The notes under the pieces are model-generated. The model did no database searches. It was given only the letters and a program-made list of their open reading frames with translations, and was not told the DNA's origin. Positions 46,828-56,954 of a stretch of 64,000 nt of DNA are shown piece after piece. Positions within the stretch are counted from its first letter, which is position 1; each line of letters starts with the position of its first letter. This stretch comes from Anisus vortex (taxonomy: Eukaryota; Mollusca; Gastropoda; Planorbidae). The stretch is from the NCBI GenBank assembly GCA_949126835.1, contig CASBPS010000109.1, positions 124,001-188,000 on the forward strand, read 5' to 3'. The translations under genes and the position numbers were made by a program.

Positions 46828-48331
46828 CTCAATTGATTTTAACAATGTTGACATCGCTATGCAAATTTACCTCATCACAGCCTAGGTCAAAAAAATATTG
46901 CTACGCGATTAAATAGTTATCGTAACTAAATGAACATTATTTAACAACCATTATCTTCTCAAAGTCAAATTCATTTATGTTATTTTAAGAACATTAAACA
47001 TAGTCTGTTCACGAATTAAAATAGTTTATAGACAATTTCATTAAAAATAATTCAATTTCTCATTTTACCATGACCTTTTGACGTCATTATTTTCTTTTTA
47101 AAAGAGTTCACATTGAAACATTCTATCTTTCATGCAGACATGGATTTACTTGAAACAAATTTGGTTAATTTACTTAATTAACTATCAATCAAAGCAGATT
47201 ATATTATCTTCATACAATCTTAGTACTAAATAGTAAGTACTTATTTTCTTTTAATTACATTAAAGACATTTCAAATACAATATTATTGAAGCAGAAAAGA
47301 GTTAAGCATAGGCTACTATTAATTTTTTTCATAGCGAAATCAATGTAACAATTTATGTACAAAACAAACTGCTGGTTTGACTGGTGTGGTAAAACATTTC
47401 ATTTCCAATCTTTTCAGTGGTGTACATTGCTCTTTTCCATTTTCCACAAAAGGTTTTATTCATAGGTTCTAGGTTCCTGTTACTTCCACAGTGTTCAGGT
47501 CTACCCAGTCTTTTGCTTGTCAATACAATTCATTCAATCTATTTTAACTAATACAGAAAAAATATAGATTAGTTTTACAATCTTGACATGAAATCCTTAA
47601 TTAATCATACATTAGTTTAACATTGGTATGTCAACATTATAAATTTTCAACCATGAAATTCTCAATCATTCTGGTTTACAGTGTCAAATCAGTGGCACAT
47701 ATCCTAAATTTATACAAAACAAGGATAAGTTTTATTTTACATTAGTTTCATTTCTGGTCTGCTTTTCATGTAACAGTATCCTAAAAGTGAAAAATCATAT
47801 ATAATACAATTCTTGGAATTCTTGTTAGTCATAGTTCTGTCTCGCAGCAACTATTTTTACCCTTCATTATCATACATTCAATGATAATAGAACAAATGAA
47901 TAAATTCACATAGAAGAAATTTGCATCTTGACTCAGTGCAATATTTCAACAACAGTACATGATAAAATATTTTCCATAGTACAATCATAAAACATTTCTC
48001 AATACTTTAGTGATAGAAAATTCTCTTTTCTTAAAACCATTTACATCTTTTTCAATCAAATTATCCTCTCTGCCAAATGTTTCAATTATCATTTCCAGAG
48101 ATTCTCAAACACATCTTATAATCAGTCCACATTTATAATGTCCTCTGATTTAGAAACCAATTCTGCGGATAAAACTGATCTTTTTCTCTTATAGCAATTA
48201 TTTTAAATGCTCAACCTAACAAGTTTGTTTAGAAATATCACACTATAATGATATTTACTCTAACAATACTTTTACTCATTCCTTTTTCATCACAAGTAAG
48301 GGATTTAGTTTTAAAATAGTAAGTTTGGTAA
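46181..48331. other. Non-coding internal region of the LTR element
   Basis: About 2.1 kb of AT-rich sequence without open frames, plus a (CT)n tract at 46793-46823. It occupies the place of a downstream gene. No env frame is present. Confidence 0.7.
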
Positions 48332-51025
48332 CTAACTATCAGTGAATTTGACATTCAATTCATCCTGTACTCCAGGCATAAATTTTACAAATAAGAGTAA
48401 CAATGTTAACAACATCAAGCTTATTCCAATTGTTTTCAGAAGGTAAGGCTTTATCATTTTCAAATGATATAATATATTTGCCTTTCTTTCATCACACAAC
48501 AATGGCTTCTGCATGTGAGCAGTGTAAAATTTTTTCCTAACAAACACAGTTATGTCAGACAAAAAATTTATGTACTTATCTAGGTACTTGCTCAGCCCAA
48601 GGAGGTCCAACTCGGTCTGCCATTCCTCTTGAAGTAGTTTGAGTGGTCCTCGGACAGTGGGTCCAAAGATTGGTCCATAGGCTCCTCGACTTTCCGGATA
48701 GGATTCAGTTGACATCTCCTGCTCCAGGCATAAGTTCTTTAGGACTGGATTGAAGAGTTCCGGGGCGAAGTTGGTCCTTCGATCTGTCGGTATGGATTGT
48801 GGTAACCCATAGCTTTTGGTAGTTTCGGTCCAGCTCTCCGCACTCGTTTCTTCAGTGATGCTCCTCCAATCTTCATCTGTACCGGCAACTGCAGGTTTGC
48901 ATTGTTGTTTGTTTATGCTGTGGTCTATCTGTTCATAGACATCAGTAGTAGGATTTTCTTTCTCGTCGACAGCTTTCTCATGCAACTGTAGCAACTCTGG
49001 GTCTACTTTCTGTTCAGCAATCAATTCATTTTGTGATGACTTCTTTGATTGTTCATTTCCTTTCGGACAATCTTCACTCATGGAGAAAATAGTAGTATCA
49101 CGTTCCACTTCTTCTTCCTCTTTCTTCTCTCGTGGGAGAATTTCTTCTTTCTTTTTCTTTTCTTGTGAGATAATTTCTTCTTTCTTTTTCTGTGGTGTCA
49201 TACCTTTTATGACATCACCTACAGGATAAAGTTCTTTTTCTTTTCCTGTCTCCACAATAGGACTAGGGTCTGGATTTTCCTTTACAATCAGTTCAGGTCT
49301 CACCCTCCCTTTCGCCAAATCATTTGCTAGGATAACGGATATGCCCTCAACAGGAAGTTTTGATATTACTCCAACTGTCACATATCCTGTCACCAAGCCA
49401 GATGATAGGTATATCCTATGTAGAGGTATTTCTTCTTTCCATTCAAAACCTCTCAATAGGACAGTCTGTCCTGTCAATGTATTATCATTCAATGGTAATA
49501 CATCTTTAAGCAGCAGTGTTAATGATGCTCCTGTGTCTCGTAATATTTTTACGGACTTCAGTGGTCCTTCCTTTTGTGAGGCCACACAACCTTCACTAAT
49601 GAACGGTTGAAAACTGCACAGGGTCTCTGTGTCAATTTTATTCTTCCCTTGACCATGACTTTCGGGTGTTGTTTCATCTTTCGATGACTTCAGACTCTTG
49701 TTCGAGTCAAAAATACTTTGGTCTACTTTCTCGTCTCTGTGGACTTGGACAATTAATCCAATAGTAGCCATTCTGTATTTATAATCAGGATATTTATCCT
49801 CATTATCTTCAGTTGTAGATTTCTCTACCTTCTGACTTTTGCTCTCAGGCAAATCCACCCTCAGTGTTTCTGGTTTAGAATAATCTTTCTTCGAATTCAG
49901 TTCGTTTGTATTTTCGCTTTCTTGTACCTTTTGTTTTGGTTTATGGCTAGTGCACATTACCACTTTGTTAGGTCTTTTGTCGCTTCGTATACTCCAACAG
50001 TCTTCGATGCTATGTCCTGTTCTTTTACAAAAAGTACATTGGACGTTTTTGTAGACAGGTTTTTTATTAACATCATTTTGTTTCACAAAATGCTCTTTTT
50101 CACGATGTTGTTGTTGTGTGTTTTCTGCTTGCCGTTGTGCCCTATTAACATTCTTTCCATCAGCTGTCCTATGACACAATGTGTACTGTTCAGCTAAATC
50201 AGCAGCCTTATGTGGGTCAGTGATATCACGCTCGGATAAATACATTCTTATATCCGGCCTCACTTTGTTAATAAAATCCTCTAACAGAATGATATCTTTC
50301 ATTTCTTTTAATGTGGAGATATTTCTGGATTTTATCCACTGATCCATTAGCTTTTCTTCTGCTCTAAGGAAGTCTAAGTGTGTTTGGTAAGGGGACATTG
50401 TGTACTGACGGAACCTTTTCCGATAACTTTCCGGTATTTGGTTATAGGCTTTAAGTACAGTGTCTTTAATGATTTCATAATCATTTAAATTCTCCTCTTT
50501 TAACAATAGAACACAATCTCTTGCCCTTCCCTGAGTAAAAGCTGTTCTCACTAATATTCCCCATTTATCTTCTGGGAACTTAAAATCTCTGCAAGAAATT
50601 TCAAAGGTCTGGAAGAAATTAGCTATTTCACTTTCTTTATCAATGTAGGTAGGGACTAGCTTTTTCCATCTGGCCATCTCTACATCATTATGAGATTCTT
50701 TTTTAGTAGCTCCTATCTTCGCTAGCTCTATTCTTTCCTGACTTTCTAGACGTCTTTGTTCCATCTCCATTTCCATCCGTTTCATTTCTAGTTGAAATCG
50801 GAACTGTTCGGACATAGTCTGACCTTCAACTTGATATCCCTCCGCGCTTGATTCTACTTTCAACTTTCCACTCGCAATCAACACATCTTTTATCTGCTGT
50901 GTCAACACAGTCCTCGATGGTGTAGTTTCAGTAACTTCTATCTTTAAGATCTCAGCGATCTCTTTTAACTTCTTTATGGATAAAGTTTTCAAAACTTCTT
51001 CTTCTGGATTTTCAATAAATTCCAT
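48332..51025 (-). CDS. Gag-protease-integrase scrap fusion protein of the LTR element
   Basis: 897 codons without interruption. In order: a coiled-coil-rich N-terminus (about 75-110); a capsid/SCAN-like domain (about 205-290, LLEDFINKVRPDIRMYLSER); a CCHC knuckle C330-C333-H338-C343; a retropepsin with active-site DTGAS at 497-501 and GISVILANDL near 561; Lys/Glu repeats (610-640); a PR-RT linker remnant (about 670-700); a remnant of the integrase core (about 738-800, YGLPQSIPTDRRTNF) whose catalytic Glu is gone; and a hydrophobic membrane helix (about 862-882). RT, RNase H and the N-terminal integrase are absent without loss of frame. Starts at the first ATG after a 173-base leader. Confidence 0.85.
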   Translation of the reverse strand: MEFIENPEEEVLKTLSIKKLKEIAEILKIEVTETTPSRTVLTQQIKDVLIASGKLKVESSAEGYQVEGQTMSEQFRFQLEMKRMEMEMEQRRLESQERIELAKIGATKKESHNDVEMARWKKLVPTYIDKESEIANFFQTFEISCRDFKFPEDKWGILVRTAFTQGRARDCVLLLKEENLNDYEIIKDTVLKAYNQIPESYRKRFRQYTMSPYQTHLDFLRAEEKLMDQWIKSRNISTLKEMKDIILLEDFINKVRPDIRMYLSERDITDPHKAADLAEQYTLCHRTADGKNVNRAQRQAENTQQQHREKEHFVKQNDVNKKPVYKNVQCTFCKRTGHSIEDCWSIRSDKRPNKVVMCTSHKPKQKVQESENTNELNSKKDYSKPETLRVDLPESKSQKVEKSTTEDNEDKYPDYKYRMATIGLIVQVHRDEKVDQSIFDSNKSLKSSKDETTPESHGQGKNKIDTETLCSFQPFISEGCVASQKEGPLKSVKILRDTGASLTLLLKDVLPLNDNTLTGQTVLLRGFEWKEEIPLHRIYLSSGLVTGYVTVGVISKLPVEGISVILANDLAKGRVRPELIVKENPDPSPIVETGKEKELYPVGDVIKGMTPQKKKEEIISQEKKKKEEILPREKKEEEEVERDTTIFSMSEDCPKGNEQSKKSSQNELIAEQKVDPELLQLHEKAVDEKENPTTDVYEQIDHSINKQQCKPAVAGTDEDWRSITEETSAESWTETTKSYGLPQSIPTDRRTNFAPELFNPVLKNLCLEQEMSTESYPESRGAYGPIFGPTVRGPLKLLQEEWQTELDLLGLSKYLDKYINFLSDITVFVRKKFYTAHMQKPLLCDERKANILYHLKMIKPYLLKTIGISLMLLTLLLLFVKFMPGVQDELNVKFTDS

Positions 51026-51180
51026 TCTTTAGTTAAGAGATTTTAAAAATGTAAATTGTTCCAACTTACGTTTTTCCAATCGGAAGAATAATTTCAGCGT
51101 TCTTAGGCTTGCTCAGTAGGTCACTGCTCCAACACACAACACAACACAACTTGAATATATGCTTCACTATACAACTATAT

Positions 51181-51198
51181 CGGACGAAGACCCCAAAC
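51181..51198 (-). promoter_or_regulatory. Probable primer binding site
   Basis: Minus strand directly after the 5' LTR: GTTTGGGGTCTTCGTCCG. Position and the TGGGG core suit a tRNA primer; the tRNA is not identified. Confidence 0.5.
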
Positions 51199-51849
51199 TG
51201 TTATGGACCTCTATATGATTATGATTACTATTATTACGACTCGTTAAATCGGATTCAATGAATATAGTTGTATTTTTATTAGAAGTCTCTAGATTCTGCT
51301 AATCTGTAGCCCAAGCTAGGGGTTCCTTGACTGACAGGTCTATGCAGCAATGTAGTTATATTCGTGATAATTATCTTCAACACCTTTCTCAACAATGATA
51401 GATCAAACAACTCCAGTTGTTGAATAAACAATTTTATTTAAATTGTAGACTCAATATAAACGATCAATAAACTTCATCAACTGATGGCAACATAAGTTTC
51501 AATACAATGGCATACAATATACAAATGAATATAGCGACTTCACTCTACAAACGTTTAAACTGAACTGTACAAACGTTTAAACTGAACTAACTTTAAGGAG
51601 GTCGGGACTTTACAAAGAAAACTATCATCGAAGATTCTACAGGGTCTTAATACGCATTTTAACCTCTTTCTCTATAATTACTACGATCCAGAATTATCCT
51701 CCAATTTCCACGGGATTTGAACGAATTATTTTATTTAAACTGCCCTCAGGGCATAAAGGGCAAACCTTGGTCGTCTTGGACTCTGATACGCACTTGTTAA
51801 GAGGTCAATGCCTTACTACGTCATTCATTTATGACCGATATTCGTAACA
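51199..51849 (-). repeat. 5' LTR (right)
   Basis: 651 bp, TGTTATGGACC... to ...CGTAACA on the plus strand. Contains a direct repeat of ACAAACGTTTAAACTGAACT. The promoter is expected here, but no single TATA box stands out. Confidence 0.95.
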
Positions 51850-52009
51850 ACGGTTATATTTATTTGTATAGCTGGATATACTTTTTTTTTTTTAAATTAA
51901 CACATTCATGATTATAAGTCATAAAATAAATTCTCTTTTGGAGGACGTTTCCAATTTATACATTTAACTTTTGTCCCGATTAGTCAAATGGCTTAGGAGC
52001 CTATAGCGA

Positions 52010-52100
52010 GCAAACATATATATATATATATATATATAAATAAAACAAACATATATATAAACAAACATATAAACAAACTCACGGTAATTATATATATTGA

Positions 52101-52171
<71 letters not shown>

Positions 52172-52185
52172 ATATATTTATATAA
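52010..52185. repeat. Long (TA)n tract
   Basis: Two TA runs, the second about 80 bases (52105-52170), at the 5' end of family B copy 2. Reading frames of Tyr-Ile repeats across it are artefacts. Confidence 0.95.
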
Positions 52186-52366
52186 AGTCCGTGTTTGTAG
52201 GTAAACCGATCCCAATTTGTCAATTCGAAAACACTTGAGTTTTGTGTCATTGACCTATCTATGCCTAGGCCTAGATAGTGTCTAATAATTTTTGACAAAC
52301 TATTATCTAAAGTTAACAAACTTTGTTGTAAAACCCACATTTAATTGAAATAGCACATTGTCTAAC

Positions 52367-52450
52367 CTAATTTATTTTTCAGCTGTAATATTTCATTGTC
52401 CTTAACTTCTATTTCAACATCTTTAACTTTCATGTCATCAATTGTTTTGC
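52367..52450 (-). CDS. Coiled-coil gene, 84-bp exon (four heptads)
   Basis: Acceptor CTTTTTTTTCAG, donor AATTAG|GTTAGAC. 84 bases, 28 codons, phase 1 both sides. The first two bases GC complete a Gly codon with the G ending the CARD exon. Reads KTIDDMKVKDVEIEVKDNEI then LQLKNKL. It is the 21-codon pattern with one extra heptad: KVKDVEI and EVKDNEI are adjacent heptad copies. M7, I14, I21 and L28 are spaced by seven. Confidence 0.75.
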
Positions 52451-52599
52451 CTGAAAAAAAAGGAAAACAAAAACTTGATATTACCTTAACAAAATAAAGT
52501 TCTTAACAGAAAAATTATGGATCTTGCTCTATATGGTGTCATGCTATGAAAATATTATTTCTCACACTTTAGTTAAGCAACATCTGGATAGGGGTCTTT

Positions 52600-53088
52600 T
52601 AAAAATCATCGGCTACAAATTAGGACACAAATTAAAACGTGAATATATTTTGTTATATTCATTTGTAAAGTACATTAGCAAACATTGAAGCAAAGTAAAT
52701 TTAAAATGAATACGCAAATTTTGATGACGTCATAATAAAAAAGACAGATAGCCCTGCCTGCGCGAAGATTGATGACGCAATGTAAATATAATCTCAACGC
52801 AACCTTTCTTCATATTTTTTTTTAGCACGATCGATCGAACAATAATAGAAAGTTAAGCCGGCATATTCAGCATGAATCAAAAGTTGTCTTTTTATTCCTT
52901 TTTTTTTAAACCAAACTGACCACTGCGGTCATTTAATTTTTTTTTTAAACCTTGACAGTACACAAATAATATTTGTAGCAAATTTCACGTCATTCTGTCC
53001 AGTATTTAAAAAGATTATGCGGCATGTACATACCCATATACCCGCATTCCCACATACATACATACACCTTTTGAGATTTATATATATA
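52600..53088 (-). mobile_element. Old copy of the array-type Helitron (5' part)
   Basis: Shares the array blocks in diverged form: AATTAAAACGTGAATATATT, TTTTGATGACGTCAT, CGATCGATCG, CCACTGCGGTCATTTAA and CCTTTTGAGATTTATATATA. The 3' end is not recognised. Its TATATATA end abuts the family B 3' end at 53089. Confidence 0.75.
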
Positions 53089-53287
53089 CTAGTGGTTATG
53101 TCCGTCAAAATGACGGAGAAACGAATGACCACAATGTGTTTTGTTAAGAGCAAAAGAAAAAAGAAAGACAATATTAAAATAAAAACTGGAGTGATAACGT
53201 TTCTTTCAGTATTTAGTTGTTGTTTTTTTTAAATTATTTCTGGTCGCCCTGACCCTGGCATATGCATAAGAAGCTTCTGGTGCTAAA
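53089..53287 (-). mobile_element. Family B Helitron-like element, copy 3 (truncated)
   Basis: CTAGTGGTTATGTCCGTCAA with hairpin CCGTCA/TGACGG, then the family B sequence up to CATATGCATAAGAAGCTTCT, where a LINE 5' segment begins. Confidence 0.75.
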
Positions 53288-53712
53288 AATAAAAAGTCAC
53301 TACTGTACCCATGGGCCTCAAAGACTGGCGTGGTGTGTAAACCGCCGATACATTCACATTAAGAATACACCGGCGGGCGAACGCATGGGGGACAGCCCCC
53401 GCAGCGGGTCTGAGATCCATTGCACTGCTAAGAGGCCACCGGGTGTCGGTAGGGAGGAAGCAATGGACGCTGCAACCCCGTCTCGAGAACCACTCGGTGC
53501 CTGGATGCCTGTGCCTATAGTATAGCATTTGTGCTACCGGGTGAAAGAGCAGGTATACGGGCGAGTCACCACGATAATGATCCTTAGGGGAACCGCAGCG
53601 AACAGTCGCTGGCTTGCGGAATCCTTCCCTGTTACACGGCATGCCATGTCTTCGGCGTGCCGTGGGGCGGCTGGGTCTCGGACAGAGTTTTACTCAATCC
53701 TAAGCGTGGTCA
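53288..53712 (+). mobile_element. Isolated 5' region of the 59-kb LINE family
   Basis: GC-rich block matching the 5' untranslated region of the LINE at 58.98-59.70 kb (CTGTACCCATGGGCCT, GGGACAGCCCC, GGTGCCTGGATG, CCACGATAATGAT). It stops before the coding part and lacks the 59.07-59.39 kb segment. The ORFs inside are not genes. Confidence 0.75.
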
Positions 53713-54165
53713 CTAGGTGAACGTCGGAATAGTTTATTAATTTAAGGCTTGGTCTCACGGCATCACAATAACACTAGCAGACAACGGAGTTCGACTTAGA
53801 GAATGTCTGGCACGGTCGATTTATTGTGGTTTATGGTAAGACGTGACGTGACAGTGGCCAGTATTTAGAAGACAGTCAAGTGCATAGTAGTGACGTGTTG
53901 ACGGCCACGGTGTAGACTGGTTCCTGACGGCAGTTTGGTGTCTCAGTTACGTCAGTAGTGCGTCGGTGATGCGTCGATGGAGAATCGGTGTTATGCCATA
54001 GCGGACCAAGCAAGTGGAGAGGGTGTGACTCTAGGCCTACTCTAGGCTATTGAATTGTAACTGTCATATTTTGTGCATTCTTTTAGATAATAATGTATTA
54101 TGTTATGCAAATCATATAACATAGATAAGATAATTCTTTAGTGTATATTGACAAGTCTTATTGAT
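53713..54165. other. Unidentified GC-richer segment
   Basis: Less AT-rich than its surroundings up to about 54050, with GTGACGTG-like repeats and many CG dinucleotides. No coding frame or termini recognised. Confidence 0.35.
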
Positions 54166-55200
54166 TATGCATGCATGGTGAGCCTAAAAATGTATCGTGT
54201 ACCAACATTTCCGATCTTAATCGTTCATTAACAAAACATGACTTTGTGACGCGTTATGGTTGTACGAAAAGTACAAGTAAGTAAGTGCGAGTAAGAAAAG
54301 ATGTAGAATAAAGAAGATTTTTTTTTCATTTCTAAAAGAGGTTATCGAAAGAAAACGATAAATTGTGAAGGCCAGATGTGAAGAATCACCTTTTTATAAT
54401 CCCAAATTATTGCTTGATGCAAAATATTTTTTTTATGTCTTTATGTATATATAGATCATGTTTTTGATAACCAAGAACCGCTACTAATGATTACTTTTTT
54501 TATAAACCAAGCTAACTTTAACACGTCGACAATTAATTATCGTATTAACACGTTGGATGTTATAAAGGGATTCCATCTAACTCAAAACTAATATTGTAGC
54601 CTTAGTCTATAATTCTCAAAAACCAGAATTGGACGACGAGGTTCAAATAAATTGTCAAAATTGTCAAAAGGCGAAAAGATCATTAAATGAATTTTGATGG
54701 AATGAAACCGGCAGTTCATGAACACGAAAAACCCTGACTATTGAAAAGATCAGACATCATTTAAACTTGTCTATTGACAAAACTTAACGATTATGCATGC
54801 ATAAAAGGTCGTATAGAAACATATTTCCGGTCCCATTCGATCGTTTGCTTCGAAACATGTATGTGTGCTGTATTACTGGTTGTACGAAAATTTGTTGGGG
54901 ATTAAAATTTCATTTCCAAAAGATGTTTCCAAAACAAAACAATTTATTGCAAAAATCAGAGGTTAAAAATCACCTCTTTATCATATCAAATTTATTGCTT
55001 AACACAAAAAAATGGTTATTTTTTTTTATGAATCTACGCATTGTTTTTTTTTTAACAACCAATAAACGCAACTATTGACTAATTTATTTTATAAACAAGG
55101 CTAAATTTAACCTAACGCAACTAATACTTTGAGTATTAACTATCGCCTACTCACTTTTGATGTTAAAAACGGATTCCTCATAACTAATATTGTTACCTTA
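54166..55200. repeat. Old tandem duplication (two diverged copies)
   Basis: 54166-54602 and 54785-55200 share landmarks in order: ATTATGCATGCAT, GGTTGTACGAAAA, a CATTTC(C/T)AAAA block, ATTGCTT(G/A)A, TTTATAAAC(C/A)A and ACTAATATTGT. Several gaps and substitutions; much older than the Helitron array duplications. Confidence 0.65.
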
Positions 55201-55212
55201 CTATACATTTCT

Positions 55213-55835
55213 ATCAGAATCTCATGGAAGGACCGCATAACAAACAACGAGGTCTTGCAATGGGCTAACATGCCTAGCATGTTCACTCTCCTCCGCCTAC
55301 GACGTCTCCGGTGGCTTGACCATGTTTCCAGGATGAAAGATGGGCAAATCCCAAAAGACCTGACATATGCTGAGCTTGCTGAAAGCAAGAGAGCTACTGG
55401 CCGCCCCCAACTCAAGTTCAAGGACGTCTGCAAGCGTGACTTAAATGCTATAGATGTAGAGGTCGGAAATTGGGAAAACCAGGCTCGGAATAGAAATAGT
55501 TGGAGAAGTACCCTACACACCAGTACAAATGCTGTAGAGAGCAAACTTCGCCTTATTGCGGAGGCTAAAAGAGCTATCTACAAGCTATAGATGTAGAGGT
55601 CGGAAACTGGGAGAATCTAGCTCAGAACAGAAGTAGTTGAAGTACTATACACACCGGTACAAATGCTGCAGAGGACAGACTTCGTCTTATCGCGGAAGCT
55701 AAAAGAGCGGCGAACAAAAGTAAAGAACATAGACTGCCACTTACAAATTACAAACTCCAACGGTCCCGTTTTCAAGTGCCAGAGATGCGACAGACCCTGT
55801 CTACAAGGATAGGTCTCCATAGACACAGCCAATTT
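55213..55835 (+). pseudogene. LINE ORF2 C-terminus with duplicated segment and zinc finger
   Basis: Reads ISWKDRITNNEVLQWANMPS, RLRRLRWLDHVSRMKDGQIP and RATGRPQLKFKDVCKRDLNA, a common LINE C-terminus. Bases 55448-55584 are duplicated at 55585-55715. The end (about 55770-55830) encodes a broken C2H2 finger, FKCQRCDRPCL then IGLHRHSQ. RT itself is missing. Confidence 0.75.
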
Positions 55836-56560
55836 AATATTTGTCCTACCCTCTTGCAGGCAGTCGTATTGTATTTATATTTGATTTTTACAAGTACATA
55901 GAGTCTACTTGTTTGAACTAATACTTAAAAAATATCTCGTCACATAGATTATGTTTTTAATCCTAAACGAACTCATAAAAATCCTTTAAGTTGATGTCAA
56001 TTTTGACACAAACAAAACAGTAGACAATAAGTTTCACACTAAAAGTAAAAAAAAATTAAAACATGTTAAAAAAGAGCTCTTATTAATTTCACCAAACCAA
56101 TGTTATATTGCCAAAAAAAGTTTCTTACATTTAAATTCAATTCAATTAGAGCGCTTTTTTAACAAGTATTTAAAAACTTTATGTTCTAGCCTACTATTTA
56201 TTAGGGAAAAAAACTAACCCATAAAAACATTTTTTTTATTATACTCCCTTTCTATGTAAACTAAGTTTATATTTAATTTATATTTTGATAGATTAAAAAA
56301 AAATATAAGTGATATCATACCTTATAAATTCCCACACTAAACTTGTGCGCATCTTTCTTTTTCTTTCTTTGTCCCGCAAAAAAATATAAAAAGATAACTC
56401 GCTTTGTTTCGGCTATATTGTTCTATATCTATTCTATTTTTTTCGTAAAAACTAACATATACGAAAAGTTTATTTACTTCCGTCTCTTCCGGTAGAAGCA
56501 GCCATGTTTGACGTGAAATATTTTCTTCGATTCGCAAATTGGTCGAAGATATTAGTGACT
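55836..56560. other. Non-coding, intronic
   Basis: AT-rich. A minus-strand frame at 56337-56567 has no recognisable domain and is not called. Confidence 0.4.
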
Positions 56561-56760
56561 TTTCCAAAGGCTATTATGCTGAAAATTTGATAGAATGTAT
56601 TGTTAGTCGGGACAAGTCTGCTGCCCAAGTTTCAGCTCGATTGGACGACGGAAAGTGGTCGAAAAATTGATGCAAAGTTTTCCAAGCAAGCAACAGGACA
56701 AGCAAGCAGACAAGCAGACAGTACGAGTTAAAAGAAAGGGAGTAAAACAGGCTAATATTT
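56561..56760 (+). repeat. Possible SINE-like repeat
   Basis: GTTTCAGCTCGATTGGACGA followed by a short repetitive tail (AAGCAAGCAGACAAGCAGAC). The form suggests an interspersed repeat. Boundaries unknown. Confidence 0.3.
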
Positions 56761-56859
56761 CATGTGAACTACATTATAAAGCTTTATTATATCGCATTTC
56801 TTGTTTGTTTGTATTATTTTGTTTGTAATAACGTGGATTTATTTTATTTTAACCCACTC

Positions 56860-56875
56860 CCCCCCCCCCCCCCCA
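56860..56875. repeat. C homopolymer
   Basis: About 15 C residues in the first intron of the CARD gene. Confidence 0.85.
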
Positions 56876-56954
56876 ACAAAAAAAATTGATATTCTAACAC
56901 TTTTAACTTTAACATTTTTTAAAATAATAAAAAAAAACATATATTATAGCCTAC

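Larger units (their letters stand above)
45516..51849 (-). mobile_element. LTR retrotransposon with gag-protease ORF but no RT
   Basis: Two 651-bp LTRs (TG...CA) bound the element; the target duplication is ACGG (4 bp, at 45512-45515 and 51850-51853). The coding strand is minus, so the 5' LTR is on the right. Next to the left LTR lies a polypurine tract (AGAAGGGGGGGGGA on the minus strand), as required for plus-strand priming. The internal part encodes one 897-codon protein; 46181-48331 is non-coding. Without RT or a complete integrase it must depend on a related Ty3/Gypsy-type element (inference). Confidence 0.9.
39127..52012 (-). mobile_element. Family B Helitron-like element, copy 2, split by two nested retroelements
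   Basis: Left end CTAGTGATTATGCCCGTCAA with hairpin CCGTCA/TGACGG. The body is in three pieces: 39127-39869, 45310-45515 and 51850-52012. Joined in order they match the 28.2-30.08 kb copy. The first gap holds an I-like LINE, the second an LTR element. Confidence 0.8.

Noticed and set aside
46181..48331. An env gene in the LTR element
   Set aside because: No open frame of useful length on either strand.
52207..52254. A 48-base minus-strand segment with AG and GT borders
   Set aside because: Open only in phase 0, while the confirmed neighbours are phase 1; probably chance.
51964..52340. Tyr-Ile repeat proteins
   Set aside because: Translation of (TA)n.
54850..54960. THAP domain
   Set aside because: Only the first Cys-type motif looks similar; later zinc ligands and the AVPTIF-like part are not seen.
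56337..56567. 76-codon minus-strand frame as an exon of the CARD gene
   Set aside because: No domain, no convincing acceptor, and its phase does not agree with the phase-1 exons on either side.
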